A DNA stretch of 45,457 nucleotides from Xanthobacteraceae bacterium (GTDB taxonomy: Bacteria; Pseudomonadota; Alphaproteobacteria; Rhizobiales; Xanthobacteraceae), in the NCBI GenBank assembly GCA_022844205.1, contig JALHMF010000015.1:1-45457 (forward strand). The letters run 5' to 3'. The notes under the pieces were generated by a model. That model was not told the DNA's origin. It was given only the letters and a program-made list of their open reading frames with translations, and searched no databases. Below, in pieces: positions 33,978 to 41,207 of this stretch (positions within the stretch are counted from its first letter, which is position 1; the number at the start of each line of letters is the position of its first letter). Made by a program: the position numbers and the translations under genes.

Positions 33978-34631
33978 CTATGCAGGGCCTTTCGCAAGTC
34001 GACGGAACCGCGGGATAAAGGCTGGGATTTGCTCGGCATAGCGTCGGTAAGCTTCGCCGAATTGCGCTTCGACTTCGCGTTCCTCACGTTTGGCGAGGCG
34101 CCAATACATCACGAGCAGCACCGGCAGCATCAGACCTGTTACCAAGGTCGGCCATTGCAGGAAGAAGCCGATGATAATGAGCGCAAATCCGGCGTATTGC
34201 GGGTGCCGGACATGGGCATAGGGTCCCGTGGTTGCGAGTTCTCGGGCGCGCTGCGCCGTGTAGAGCACGTGCCACGCTTTGGCGATCAGGATGAAGCCGC
34301 CGCCGATGAACACGAAACTGAGCAAGTGAAACGGGCTCCAATGCGGGTCCATCGACCAGCCGAACAGGGCCGGCCACAGATGCCCGGCGTCATGCGAAAG
34401 CGGGTCGAGTTGCGGAACCCGGCTGCCGAGCCAGCCCGCGAATAGGTAGAGCGTCAGCGGAAACCCGTACATCTCCACAAACAGCGCGACGATGAAGGCG
34501 GAATAAGCGCCGAACGAGCGCCAGTCCCGCGCCGTTGCGGGCTTGAAGAAACTGAACGCGAACAGAATAAAGACGGCCGAGTTGATGAAGACGAGAAACC
34601 AAAGGCCGTAGGCCGGAATGTTACCGCTCAT
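33978..34631 (-). CDS. Isoprenylcysteine/phospholipid methyltransferase-like membrane protein
   Basis: The ATG at 34631 has GAGG upstream and overlaps the end of the DUF2933-like gene by 11 bases. The 217-residue protein has five or six membrane helices and the cofactor motif of the ICMT/PEMT group in its C-terminal half: TTGPYAHVRHPQYAGFALIIIGF, then EEREVEAQFGEAYRRYAEQIPAFIPRF. These enzymes use S-adenosylmethionine to methylate a lipid or a membrane-bound substrate. Members are common in bacterial heavy-metal clusters without a proven substrate. Its co-translation with a DUF2933-like protein supports a membrane-stress role. Confidence 0.82.
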   Translation of the reverse strand: MSGNIPAYGLWFLVFINSAVFILFAFSFFKPATARDWRSFGAYSAFIVALFVEMYGFPLTLYLFAGWLGSRVPQLDPLSHDAGHLWPALFGWSMDPHWSPFHLLSFVFIGGGFILIAKAWHVLYTAQRARELATTGPYAHVRHPQYAGFALIIIGFFLQWPTLVTGLMLPVLLVMYWRLAKREEREVEAQFGEAYRRYAEQIPAFIPRFRRLAKGPA

Positions 34632-34875
34632 CGTCGCCTCGCTTGTTTGTGGGGAGTTGACCGCCGTGGCCGTGAGCGCCGTGTTCGCCGTGGCCTCGAT
34701 GCATGAAAAAATGCATGCCGCCGCATACCAGCAGGAATAGCAGCGGCCATAGCCCGAGCAGATGCGCCCGATGTTCGAGCACGACGAACACCGCCGCGAT
34801 CGCAAGGAAACCGCACAGCACTAGGCCGATCGGCGAGCGCCAGAACGAGGTCTTTTCAGCGTGTTCGGTGTTCAT
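34621..34875 (-). CDS. DUF2933-like small membrane protein with His-rich tail
   Basis: The 84-residue protein has two hydrophobic helices (about 15-33 and 38-54) and a His-rich stretch (MHFFMHRGHGEHGAHGHGG) at the membrane boundary, then a basic tail. This is the usual DUF2933 plan: hydrophobic pair and then HGxHG. It is encoded in a copper cluster and overlaps the methyltransferase gene, so it is translated with it. Metal binding by the histidines is likely but not shown. Confidence 0.72.
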   Translation of the reverse strand: MNTEHAEKTSFWRSPIGLVLCGFLAIAAVFVVLEHRAHLLGLWPLLFLLVCGGMHFFMHRGHGEHGAHGHGGQLPTNKRGDDER

Positions 34876-34890
34876 GGGGAAAATCCAATG

Positions 34891-35115
34891 TCACAGGTTT
34901 GCTGTCCGCGCCTCGAGTAATCCGAAACCAAGATTCGGTAGAGCTCGTTGGCGCGAGGTGAAATAATTGTCGTGGATGACGGTGCCGGAGATCTGCATCG
35001 ATTCAAGCCTCCGGGTAACGCCAGCAAGACCGAGTGGCGTCACGCGCGCTTCGACCGTGGCGTTCAAGCGTGACCGGTCGTCGACCTTGCGCGCGGCCAT
35101 GGACGTAGCGTTCAT
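34891..35115 (-). CDS. Small coupled protein of the copper cluster (74 aa)
   Basis: The ATG overlaps the stop of the upstream membrane protein gene (ATGA), which is the chief reason to accept it. The product is polar, with no signal peptide or membrane segment (KVDDRSRLNATVEAR, then RRLESMQISGTVIHDNYF). I do not recognise it. It ends 15 bp before the DUF2933-like gene. An alternative is that the coupling is by chance and the frame is not translated. Confidence 0.42.
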   Translation of the reverse strand: MNATSMAARKVDDRSRLNATVEARVTPLGLAGVTRRLESMQISGTVIHDNYFTSRQRALPNLGFGLLEARTANL

Positions 35116-35375
35116 GTCTTGCTCCGCGGAGTGGGTGGCCGCCGCTTGCGTTCGTCGACGAGCACCCAGGCTACGACGGCCGGACATGCGAGCAGCAAGA
35201 CGACGGCAATCGCTGTCCATGTCGAGATACCGAACAGAAAAAGAATTGTCGCTGCAGCAAGCACGCCGACGACTCCGCATATCCAGAGCAGTCGGGCAAA
35301 AAGACCCTGGCGAGAGACGGCGCTGTCGGGAACATCCGATTGGCTGTGCATTGGACCGCTGCTGGATGATTTCAT
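35112..35375 (-). CDS. Small membrane protein (87 aa), function unknown
   Basis: A polar N-terminus of about 28 residues is followed by two adjoining hydrophobic helices (about 28-48 and 52-70, with ILFLFGISTW between them) and a basic C-terminus (DERKRRPPTPRSKT). AGGAGGCAGAAT lies upstream of the ATG, a strong binding site. It lies between the DUF5676-like gene and the small coupled gene. No family name is supported by the visible motifs; the size and placing are typical of helper membrane proteins in such clusters. Confidence 0.6.
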   Translation of the reverse strand: MKSSSSGPMHSQSDVPDSAVSRQGLFARLLWICGVVGVLAAATILFLFGISTWTAIAVVLLLACPAVVAWVLVDERKRRPPTPRSKT

Positions 35376-35409
35376 GACGCATTCTGCCTCCTGCTTTGCC
35401 GTCGAACGG

Positions 35410-35676
35410 TCATTTCGTCCGCGCGTTGAAGAAATTGAACAGCGGTGTAAACACCACGGCGACGTACCAGCCGTAGACGAAGCTCCAAAATAAACCGAGG
35501 AAGAAGCTCGGCCAGGTTATCCACGTGAAGCCCGGGAGCAGTTGAGCCAGCAACTGATGCATGCCGCGATCGGACACGAAAATGCCGAACAGCACGCACA
35601 GCACATAGGTGATAACCAGGAACGAGCCGAGGCTTAATCCCATCGGGACGATTGCGAGACGTGCGGTCGTGCTCAT
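35410..35676 (-). CDS. Small membrane protein, DUF5676-like (88 aa)
   Basis: The protein opens MSTTARLAIVPMGLSLGSF and has two helices (about 13-35 and 55-76) with a loop GMHQLLAQLLPGFTWITW between them. The pattern matches DUF5676-type proteins found with copper oxidases and ATPases, and it is the second such gene here after 21846-22100. AGGAGATC lies before the ATG. It is transcribed after the beta-propeller gene and a gap of 70 bp. Confidence 0.68.
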   Translation of the reverse strand: MSTTARLAIVPMGLSLGSFLVITYVLCVLFGIFVSDRGMHQLLAQLLPGFTWITWPSFFLGLFWSFVYGWYVAVVFTPLFNFFNARTK

Positions 35677-35746
35677 GATCGATCTCCTGTTGTTGCCGGT
35701 TGTAGACGCTGCGAAATGTTATGCGCCGTGTGCCCCCTCAAATTTT

Positions 35747-36865
35747 TCATTGACGGTACGTGATGCCGTTCGGCCCGCGGCCGACGTGGAAGGTTGCGAC
35801 CACCGCCCGCGTCGCTGCATCGATGACCGAAACCGTGCCATCAGTGATGTTGCTGACGAGCACAAGCGAACCGTCGTCGCTGACGGCGACGCCGTGCGCT
35901 CCTTTGCCGGTGCGGATGGTGTCAACCACCTGGCCGCTTGCTACCTCGATTACCGATACGGTGTCCGCAGGCTCGGCATCCGTACCCTGATTGGCGACGT
36001 AGACGAAGCGTCCATCCGGTGTGGCATGGACCTGGATCGGCCCGCGTCCGACTGCGATCGTCCCGATCTTGGTTCGACTTGCAGTATCGATGATCGCCAC
36101 GCTGTTCTCATCGCGCAGCGAGACATAGACGTGGCTACCGTCCGGGGTAAACCCAACCTGAACCGGCGCCCGCCCCACCGGAATGCGCCCCACTTCAGCC
36201 AGCTTCGCCGTGTCGATGACCGAGACGCTGCCGTCTTGGACATTCGCCACATAGAGCTCGCGGCCATTTGGACTGAGGCGCAAGCCGTGCGGATAGCGGC
36301 CGGTGCCAATGGTTCGCACCACGGCCCTTCGTGTGAGGTCAACCACGGCGATGGTGTTGTCGCCGGCATTGGTGACGAAGGCCCGCTGGCCTGCGCGATC
36401 AACGACGACGTGGGCTGGATGCGTGCCCACCTGGATCGAGGCGACCGGCCCGGTACTCAGTTTGGCGGCGTCGAATATAAGGAGGCGCCCCTTGGTTTCT
36501 TTTTGACCATGTGCTGCGCTAGCGCCATGGCCGTGACCGTCACCGGCGGGCTCGCCAACAGCGAGCAGCCGCGCTCCGTCGGCCGTGGACTGCACGTTGT
36601 GGGGGGAGATCGGGATTGGAACGATTTGCACCTTGCCAGAGGCAAGATCGATCGCGCTGACGGAATTGCCGTGCTCGTCGGCGGTGTAGACAATGCCCTT
36701 CAAGTTCGGTGCTGAAGCAGGCGATTGCTGTGCGCGCGCAAGGCTTGGCCCCAGCGCAAGAATCAATGCCAAGGCCAAGGCTGTGGCGCCGAACATGAGT
36801 GGAAGTCTTTGGGCAGACCCTTTCACAATGATGGAAGTGCCCCGCTGAGATTGTCGTACTTTCAT
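35747..36865 (-). CDS. Exported YVTN/YncE-like seven-bladed beta-propeller protein
   Basis: The start was set at 36865 because AGGAG is then eight bases upstream; two ATGs just before it are too close. After a signal peptide (about residues 20-45) the protein consists of repeated blades of about 42 residues, each with a YVTN-like core (VVDRAGQRAFVTNAGDNTIAVVD, LRLSPNGRELYVANVQDGSVSVID and so on). A His/Gly-rich insert (DGHGHGASAAHG) lies in blade two. Such propellers serve as surface or periplasmic scaffolds and sometimes bind metals or DNA. It is encoded directly after a multicopper oxidase gene, so a partner role in copper handling is likely. Confidence 0.87.
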   Translation of the reverse strand: MKVRQSQRGTSIIVKGSAQRLPLMFGATALALALILALGPSLARAQQSPASAPNLKGIVYTADEHGNSVSAIDLASGKVQIVPIPISPHNVQSTADGARLLAVGEPAGDGHGHGASAAHGQKETKGRLLIFDAAKLSTGPVASIQVGTHPAHVVVDRAGQRAFVTNAGDNTIAVVDLTRRAVVRTIGTGRYPHGLRLSPNGRELYVANVQDGSVSVIDTAKLAEVGRIPVGRAPVQVGFTPDGSHVYVSLRDENSVAIIDTASRTKIGTIAVGRGPIQVHATPDGRFVYVANQGTDAEPADTVSVIEVASGQVVDTIRTGKGAHGVAVSDDGSLVLVSNITDGTVSVIDAATRAVVATFHVGRGPNGITYRQ

Positions 36866-36886
36866 AGTCATATCTCCTGATCTCAC

Positions 36887-38365
36887 TCAGCTCTCGTATT
36901 CCACCGTGGTCATCATGCCAGCGGCCATATGGTAGAGATGATGGCAGTGCAGCGCCCATTTGCCGGGATTGTTCGCATCGAATGCGATGGTCACGCTGCC
37001 GCGAGCCGGCACCAGTACGGTGTCGCGCACGGCTCCGGCAAAGCGTTGTCCGTTGATGGCGACCACCTGGAAATGGTGCCCGTGCAAGTGCATCGGGTGC
37101 GCCATCGTCGTCTGGTCGACAAAGGTGATTTCGACACGCTCGCCGGGCCGGACCGAAAGCGGCTTGTGCTCGCCGTGGACGGCGCCATTGAGCATCCAGA
37201 CGTAGCCGGGCGCTTCCGTGATCGTCACGGTATGGCGACGGTCGGCGGTGCGCTGTGGCAGAGGCACGGCCGCACGCAGGCGGCGTTCGAGTTGCAGGCC
37301 AACCGCGTCGGCCCGGTGTTGCGTGTCGGCTGACTGTCGAGCAATGACGCTGCCCTTAGTCGCAAGCACGAAGCCCGTACGTTTGGTATCGCCTTCGCGC
37401 ACCGCGAACACCGGCCATGCGCCCTGCTCGCGCGGCAGGTTTATGAGGAGGTCGAGCCGTTGCGCGATGGCGAATTCAAAACGGCTGCCCGTGGTTGGCT
37501 CAACGGGAATGCCGTCAACCGCGATGAGCCGGCCCTGCAGGCGATCGAGGTCGAGCCACAGGTTGGTCGCCGTCGCCGCGTTGATCAGCCGCAGGCGCAC
37601 GCGCCCGCCGCGTTCGACCTGGAACACGGCCGGATCGTCCATCGTCCGGTCGCTGGCAAGGAAGGCATCGTATTCGACGTCATGCAGATGAACTGCGGCG
37701 GCCGCCGGGCCGTGACCCATGGCGGCGTGATCCATCGGGGCTGACGGCATGGGAGCGCCTTGGCCGCCACGGACGGCAGCGGTCGGGCCGCTGTGGGCAA
37801 GACCATGTCCGCCTGACTTGAGCCCTGCCAGGACCTCGTTTGGGTGGCGGAATGTGAAGTCGTGGAACATGACCACGACCTCCTGGAGATCGACGGCGGC
37901 CTCAGCGGAATCGCGGACGATCAGCGGTGCAGCCATCAACCGCTGCTCCTGCAACCCGTGATGAGAGTGCATCCAGTTGGTGCCGGCGCGCGTCAGCGGG
38001 AAGTCATAGTCGTAGCTTGCACCGGGTGGCAGCGGCGGTTGCGACAGATTGGGTACGCCATCCTGTTGCCAGGGCGGGGTCAGGCCATGCCAGTGGATTA
38101 AAGTCGCTTCGTCGAGCTGGTTCTGCAGTCTTACACGGAAGCTCTTTCCGGCTTCCGTGATCAAACCATGGCTACCGTCGGGCTGCGTCAGGCCGAAGAC
38201 CGTGGCCGGACGTCCGTTCACCTCGATTACGCGAGTGCCGGCGCGGATAGTGGTGGTGGGCATCGCCAGGGCGGGGCGGCCCGAAAACAGCAGCGAAGGA
38301 CCCGCGCCGAGCATGCCTGCGGCGGCGGTGGATGCCAGAAACTGGCGACGTGACAGATATCGCAT
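36887..38365 (-). CDS. Tat-exported three-domain multicopper oxidase
   Basis: The 492-residue enzyme starts with a Tat signal (SRRQFLASTAAAG). Copper ligands are HWHG (His91, His93), HSHHG (His133, His135), HPMHLHGHHF near 425 and HCHHLYHMAAGMM near 475. The two halves are about 290 residues apart, so a middle domain is present, unlike the oxidase at 2380-3774. A His/Met/Gly-rich insert (about 195-220: APMDHAAMGHG) lies before the second domain and may collect Cu(I). It probably oxidises Cu(I) in the periplasm, as CueO and MmcO do. The next gene in transcription order, 21 bp away, is the beta-propeller. Confidence 0.92.
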   Translation of the reverse strand: MRYLSRRQFLASTAAAGMLGAGPSLLFSGRPALAMPTTTIRAGTRVIEVNGRPATVFGLTQPDGSHGLITEAGKSFRVRLQNQLDEATLIHWHGLTPPWQQDGVPNLSQPPLPPGASYDYDFPLTRAGTNWMHSHHGLQEQRLMAAPLIVRDSAEAAVDLQEVVVMFHDFTFRHPNEVLAGLKSGGHGLAHSGPTAAVRGGQGAPMPSAPMDHAAMGHGPAAAAVHLHDVEYDAFLASDRTMDDPAVFQVERGGRVRLRLINAATATNLWLDLDRLQGRLIAVDGIPVEPTTGSRFEFAIAQRLDLLINLPREQGAWPVFAVREGDTKRTGFVLATKGSVIARQSADTQHRADAVGLQLERRLRAAVPLPQRTADRRHTVTITEAPGYVWMLNGAVHGEHKPLSVRPGERVEITFVDQTTMAHPMHLHGHHFQVVAINGQRFAGAVRDTVLVPARGSVTIAFDANNPGKWALHCHHLYHMAAGMMTTVEYES

Positions 38366-38454
38366 GTAAGAAGCTCTCTTCGGAACGTGAGGGAATCGGA
38401 TCGGCCGAAGCGGCCGATCGGATTAGCCCGACACACCGGAAGAGGCGCTCGGGC

Positions 38455-38889
38455 TTAGACGCTCGCGGAGAGTTTCTTCGGAGGGCGGAATTGTGTTGTG
38501 GGCGCGCGGCTCAGATGAACGTCTTCAGACCGAGGTTCCAACGTTTCCGGGTGCAGCGGCGCCATTAAGGCGAACGCGGGCACCAGCGGGACGCAGAACG
38601 AACATCCACTAGCCATGCTGCAGGTGGTGCCGTGGGGCTGGCCATCCTGTTCGGGACAGCAAGGATCGCCACCGGCATCCTGGCTCACAGCGGCAATTTC
38701 ATGCGAAAGCGATGCTGCGGATGCGGGGTGGTCTCCCATCGGAACATGAACGAGACCTGACGTTGATAATGCAAGCACCAGCAACAGTACAAGGCAACGC
38801 CACAGGCCCGAATTCCGAAGACTCGGGGCCTTTCCGCGCTGCCGTGCCTCAACCTGCTGCACGCGATACCTTTTTCCGTCGCTCAGCAC
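38455..38889 (-). CDS. Exported Cys/His-rich protein, DUF2946-like (144 aa)
   Basis: A basic N-terminus and a hydrophobic segment (about 30-47, LVLLLVLALSTSGL) are followed by a metal-site-like stretch: GGDPCCPEQDGQPHGTTCSMASGCSFCVPL. This CC...H...C...C..C pattern resembles the DUF2946/CopL-like proteins at the head of copper operons. The start codon is uncertain; a start about 24 codons inside would still keep the signal peptide. It is the first gene of a long minus-strand metal cluster and diverges from the DMT exporter gene. Confidence 0.68.
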   Translation of the reverse strand: MLSDGKRYRVQQVEARQRGKAPSLRNSGLWRCLVLLLVLALSTSGLVHVPMGDHPASAASLSHEIAAVSQDAGGDPCCPEQDGQPHGTTCSMASGCSFCVPLVPAFALMAPLHPETLEPRSEDVHLSRAPTTQFRPPKKLSASV

Positions 38890-38931
38890 CTCAAGTAGAT
38901 TGCTTTATAGGAGGTCGATGCCGCTACAGCG

Positions 38932-38945
38932 TTGACCTGGATCAA
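38932..38945. promoter_or_regulatory. Probable FNR/FixK-type binding site
   Basis: TTGACCTGGATCAA differs in a single base from the ideal FNR palindrome TTGAT-N4-ATCAA and fits the alphaproteobacterial FixK form. It lies 77 bases before the DMT exporter start codon and 43 bases from the start codon of the divergent DUF2946-like gene. A site centred at -41.5 would put the start of transcription near 38980 for the plus-strand genes. If real, these genes respond to low oxygen. Confidence 0.5.
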
Positions 38946-39022
38946 GGCCGCTATCGTTTGCCCGATAGGAGTTTGATACTCCCACAAAGCGCGAGAAGCG
39001 AGCGAATCTTGGTGCTTGGGCC

Positions 39023-39910
39023 ATGACGATTGGCACCGCCCTGCGCCTCCTGGCTGTCATGGTGCTTTGGGCTTCCTGCTTTCCCCTTATCACCATTGGC
39101 CTGGATCTCGCGCCCCATATCGCCTTCGCTGCCTTGCGCGCCACACTTGCCGGCATTTGCCTGATCGCACTCGGGGCCCTCTGCGGTCGTCCGGTGCCTG
39201 ACAGTGGGCGCTCCTGGATCCTGATCGTAGTGGTTGGGCTCGGGGCGACAAGTATGGGCTTCCTCGGCATGTTCCACGCTGCTGAGTTCGTTTCGCCGGG
39301 GCTCGCGACAGTCATTGCTAACGTTCAGCCGATCATCGCGGCGGTTCTTGCGAACGTCTTCCTGGGTGAACGTCTCAAAGCGATTGGAAAGATCGGGCTG
39401 GCGCTTGGCTTGGCTGGCATCGCTATTATCGCCTGGCCAGGCATCGCCGCTGACCACGTCCAGGGCTACTCCCTCGGTATTGCCTACGTCGTACTCGCCG
39501 CGACGGGTGTTTCCGTAGGCAATATCGCCATCAAGCGACTCACCGGCCAAGTTGATCCGATCATGGCGATGGGCTTTCAGTTGCTCATCGGCGCGGTATC
39601 CTTGGCCCTCCTGTCTATGCTGACGGAAGATATTTCCTTGCTGACGTGGTCGACGGAATTCGTCCTCGTCCTCGTGGCTCTCTCGGTATTCGGATCGTCG
39701 CTTGCATTCTGGCTCTGGTTCGAGGCGCTGGAGCGAGTCGAGCTCAATCAGGCGAACGCCTTTACGTTTCTGGTGCCAATCTTCGGGCTCATGGTCGGCG
39801 CGGCCTTTTTCGGGGAGCGGCTCGAGGCGATCCAGACCGTGGGCGTCGTCCTGGTGCTGACCGGGATATTGCTGGTACAGCGAGACGCCGGTTCAGCCGT
39901 ACGACGCTAG
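39023..39910 (+). CDS. EamA-type drug/metabolite (DMT) exporter
   Basis: The 295-residue protein has ten membrane helices in two EamA repeats. Helix 1 starts LRLLAVMVLWASCFPLI, the first repeat ends with VIANVQPIIAAVLANVFLGERL, and the second with FTFLVPIFGLMVGAAFFGERL. This is the standard 10-TM exporter of small metabolites, such as amino acids or nucleosides. The substrate cannot be read from sequence. The ribosome binding site is poor. A likely FNR/FixK site lies upstream. A gap of 183 bp separates it from the GAPDH gene; whether they share a transcript is uncertain. Confidence 0.87.
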   Translation: MTIGTALRLLAVMVLWASCFPLITIGLDLAPHIAFAALRATLAGICLIALGALCGRPVPDSGRSWILIVVVGLGATSMGFLGMFHAAEFVSPGLATVIANVQPIIAAVLANVFLGERLKAIGKIGLALGLAGIAIIAWPGIAADHVQGYSLGIAYVVLAATGVSVGNIAIKRLTGQVDPIMAMGFQLLIGAVSLALLSMLTEDISLLTWSTEFVLVLVALSVFGSSLAFWLWFEALERVELNQANAFTFLVPIFGLMVGAAFFGERLEAIQTVGVVLVLTGILLVQRDAGSAVRR

Positions 39911-40093
39911 ATACCACGGATAGTCATCGAAAGGGATTTGCTAGGCGGGACGCCGTCCGAGGACGTTCGCTGGGACTGGGTGTTTAGGGACAGTAACCAC
40001 TTGTCGTGAAATACTTGGCCCGATTTCCGGAGACAGCTGGCGAAATAAGCCATAGCCATCACAGCGGAGCGCTTCCGAGGAAAGGAGAAGCAG

Positions 40094-41149
40094 ATGAGCC
40101 CAGCGAAAAAGATCCGAGTCGCCGTCAACGGCTACGGCGTGATCGGAAAGCGTGTCGCCGACGCCGTGATCCGGCAGGACGATATGGAACTCGCGGGGGT
40201 GGCAGACATCAGTATCGACTGGCGTCCGCGCATGGCGCTGCAGAAGGGCTTCCGCCTATATGCGGCCACGGAGGAACATGCTGGGGCGATGCGGAAAGCA
40301 GGTCTCGATGTCGCCGGAAACCTCGATGATCTGCTCGGGGCGAGTGATCTGGTGGTAGACTGCACGCCGAAGCGGATCGCGGCGATCAACGTCGATATCT
40401 ATCGACAAGGGGGCATCAAGTTCATCGTCCAGGGTGGCGAGAAGCACGAGGTGACTGGACACTCCTTCGTCGCCGAGGCCAGCTATTCAGGCGCGCTGAA
40501 CCGGGACAGCACGCGCGTCGTCTCCTGTAACACCACATCGATCGTCAGAACTCTTACGATACTGAAGCGTGCGGGCCTGCTTCGCCGTGCGCGCGGGACG
40601 CTGCTGCGCCGTGCGACGGACCCGTGGGAGAGCCACCTCGGTGGCATTATGAACACCTTGGTCCCTGAACCTGAGATTCCGAGCCATCAAGGGCCGGACG
40701 CGCAGAGCGTAGATCCCGACCTCGATGTCATCACGATGGCGGTCAAGGTCCCGGAGACCCTGGCGCATTTGCACTACTGGTCGGTGCAGTTGACCCGGCC
40801 GGCGTCCAAAGAGGAGGTGCTCGGCGCCTTTGCGGCATCGTCCCGGATTGCCATGATCCGCATGGATGCCGGATTGACGGCCCTCAACACGGTCAAGGAA
40901 CTCATGGCCGACTTGGGTCGACCGCATGACAACCTCTACGAAGTGGCGCTGTGGTCGGACATGCTGAAAGTCGAGGGGGACGAGTTATTCTATGCATATA
41001 TGGTCGACAATCAGGCGATCGTCATTCCCGAGACAATTGATGCGATCCGGGCATTGACCGGAACGATAAGCAACGCCGAAGAATCGATTGCCAAAACTGA
41101 TGCGGCGCTCGGGATCGGCCTGCTAGCCGAAACGCTGGGGAAACGATGA
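40094..41149 (+). CDS. Type II (archaeal-type) glyceraldehyde-3-phosphate dehydrogenase
   Basis: The 351-residue enzyme belongs to the archaeal type II GAPDH family, not to the common bacterial GapA. The dinucleotide loop is NGYGVIGKRVADAV, the catalytic Cys145 lies in VVSCNTTSIVRT, and the typical stretch RRATDPWESHLGGIMNTLVP follows, with HLHYWSVQL near 230. It oxidises glyceraldehyde 3-phosphate to 1,3-bisphosphoglycerate with NAD or NADP. Archaeal-type members occur in some bacteria with alternative sugar pathways. The phosphoketolase operon in this window makes glyceraldehyde 3-phosphate, so it may feed this enzyme. AGGAGAAG lies before the ATG. Confidence 0.88.
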   Translation: MSPAKKIRVAVNGYGVIGKRVADAVIRQDDMELAGVADISIDWRPRMALQKGFRLYAATEEHAGAMRKAGLDVAGNLDDLLGASDLVVDCTPKRIAAINVDIYRQGGIKFIVQGGEKHEVTGHSFVAEASYSGALNRDSTRVVSCNTTSIVRTLTILKRAGLLRRARGTLLRRATDPWESHLGGIMNTLVPEPEIPSHQGPDAQSVDPDLDVITMAVKVPETLAHLHYWSVQLTRPASKEEVLGAFAASSRIAMIRMDAGLTALNTVKELMADLGRPHDNLYEVALWSDMLKVEGDELFYAYMVDNQAIVIPETIDAIRALTGTISNAEESIAKTDAALGIGLLAETLGKR

Positions 41150-41207
41150 TTTTAAGAACATTCGACACCCACCTCGGTCTTGAGGCGCGTTCGATCTCAG
41201 CGCAGCC

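Noticed and set aside
35609-36715. Open frame of 368 codons on the plus strand
   Set aside because: It is antisense to the beta-propeller gene; repeats in it only mirror the propeller blades.
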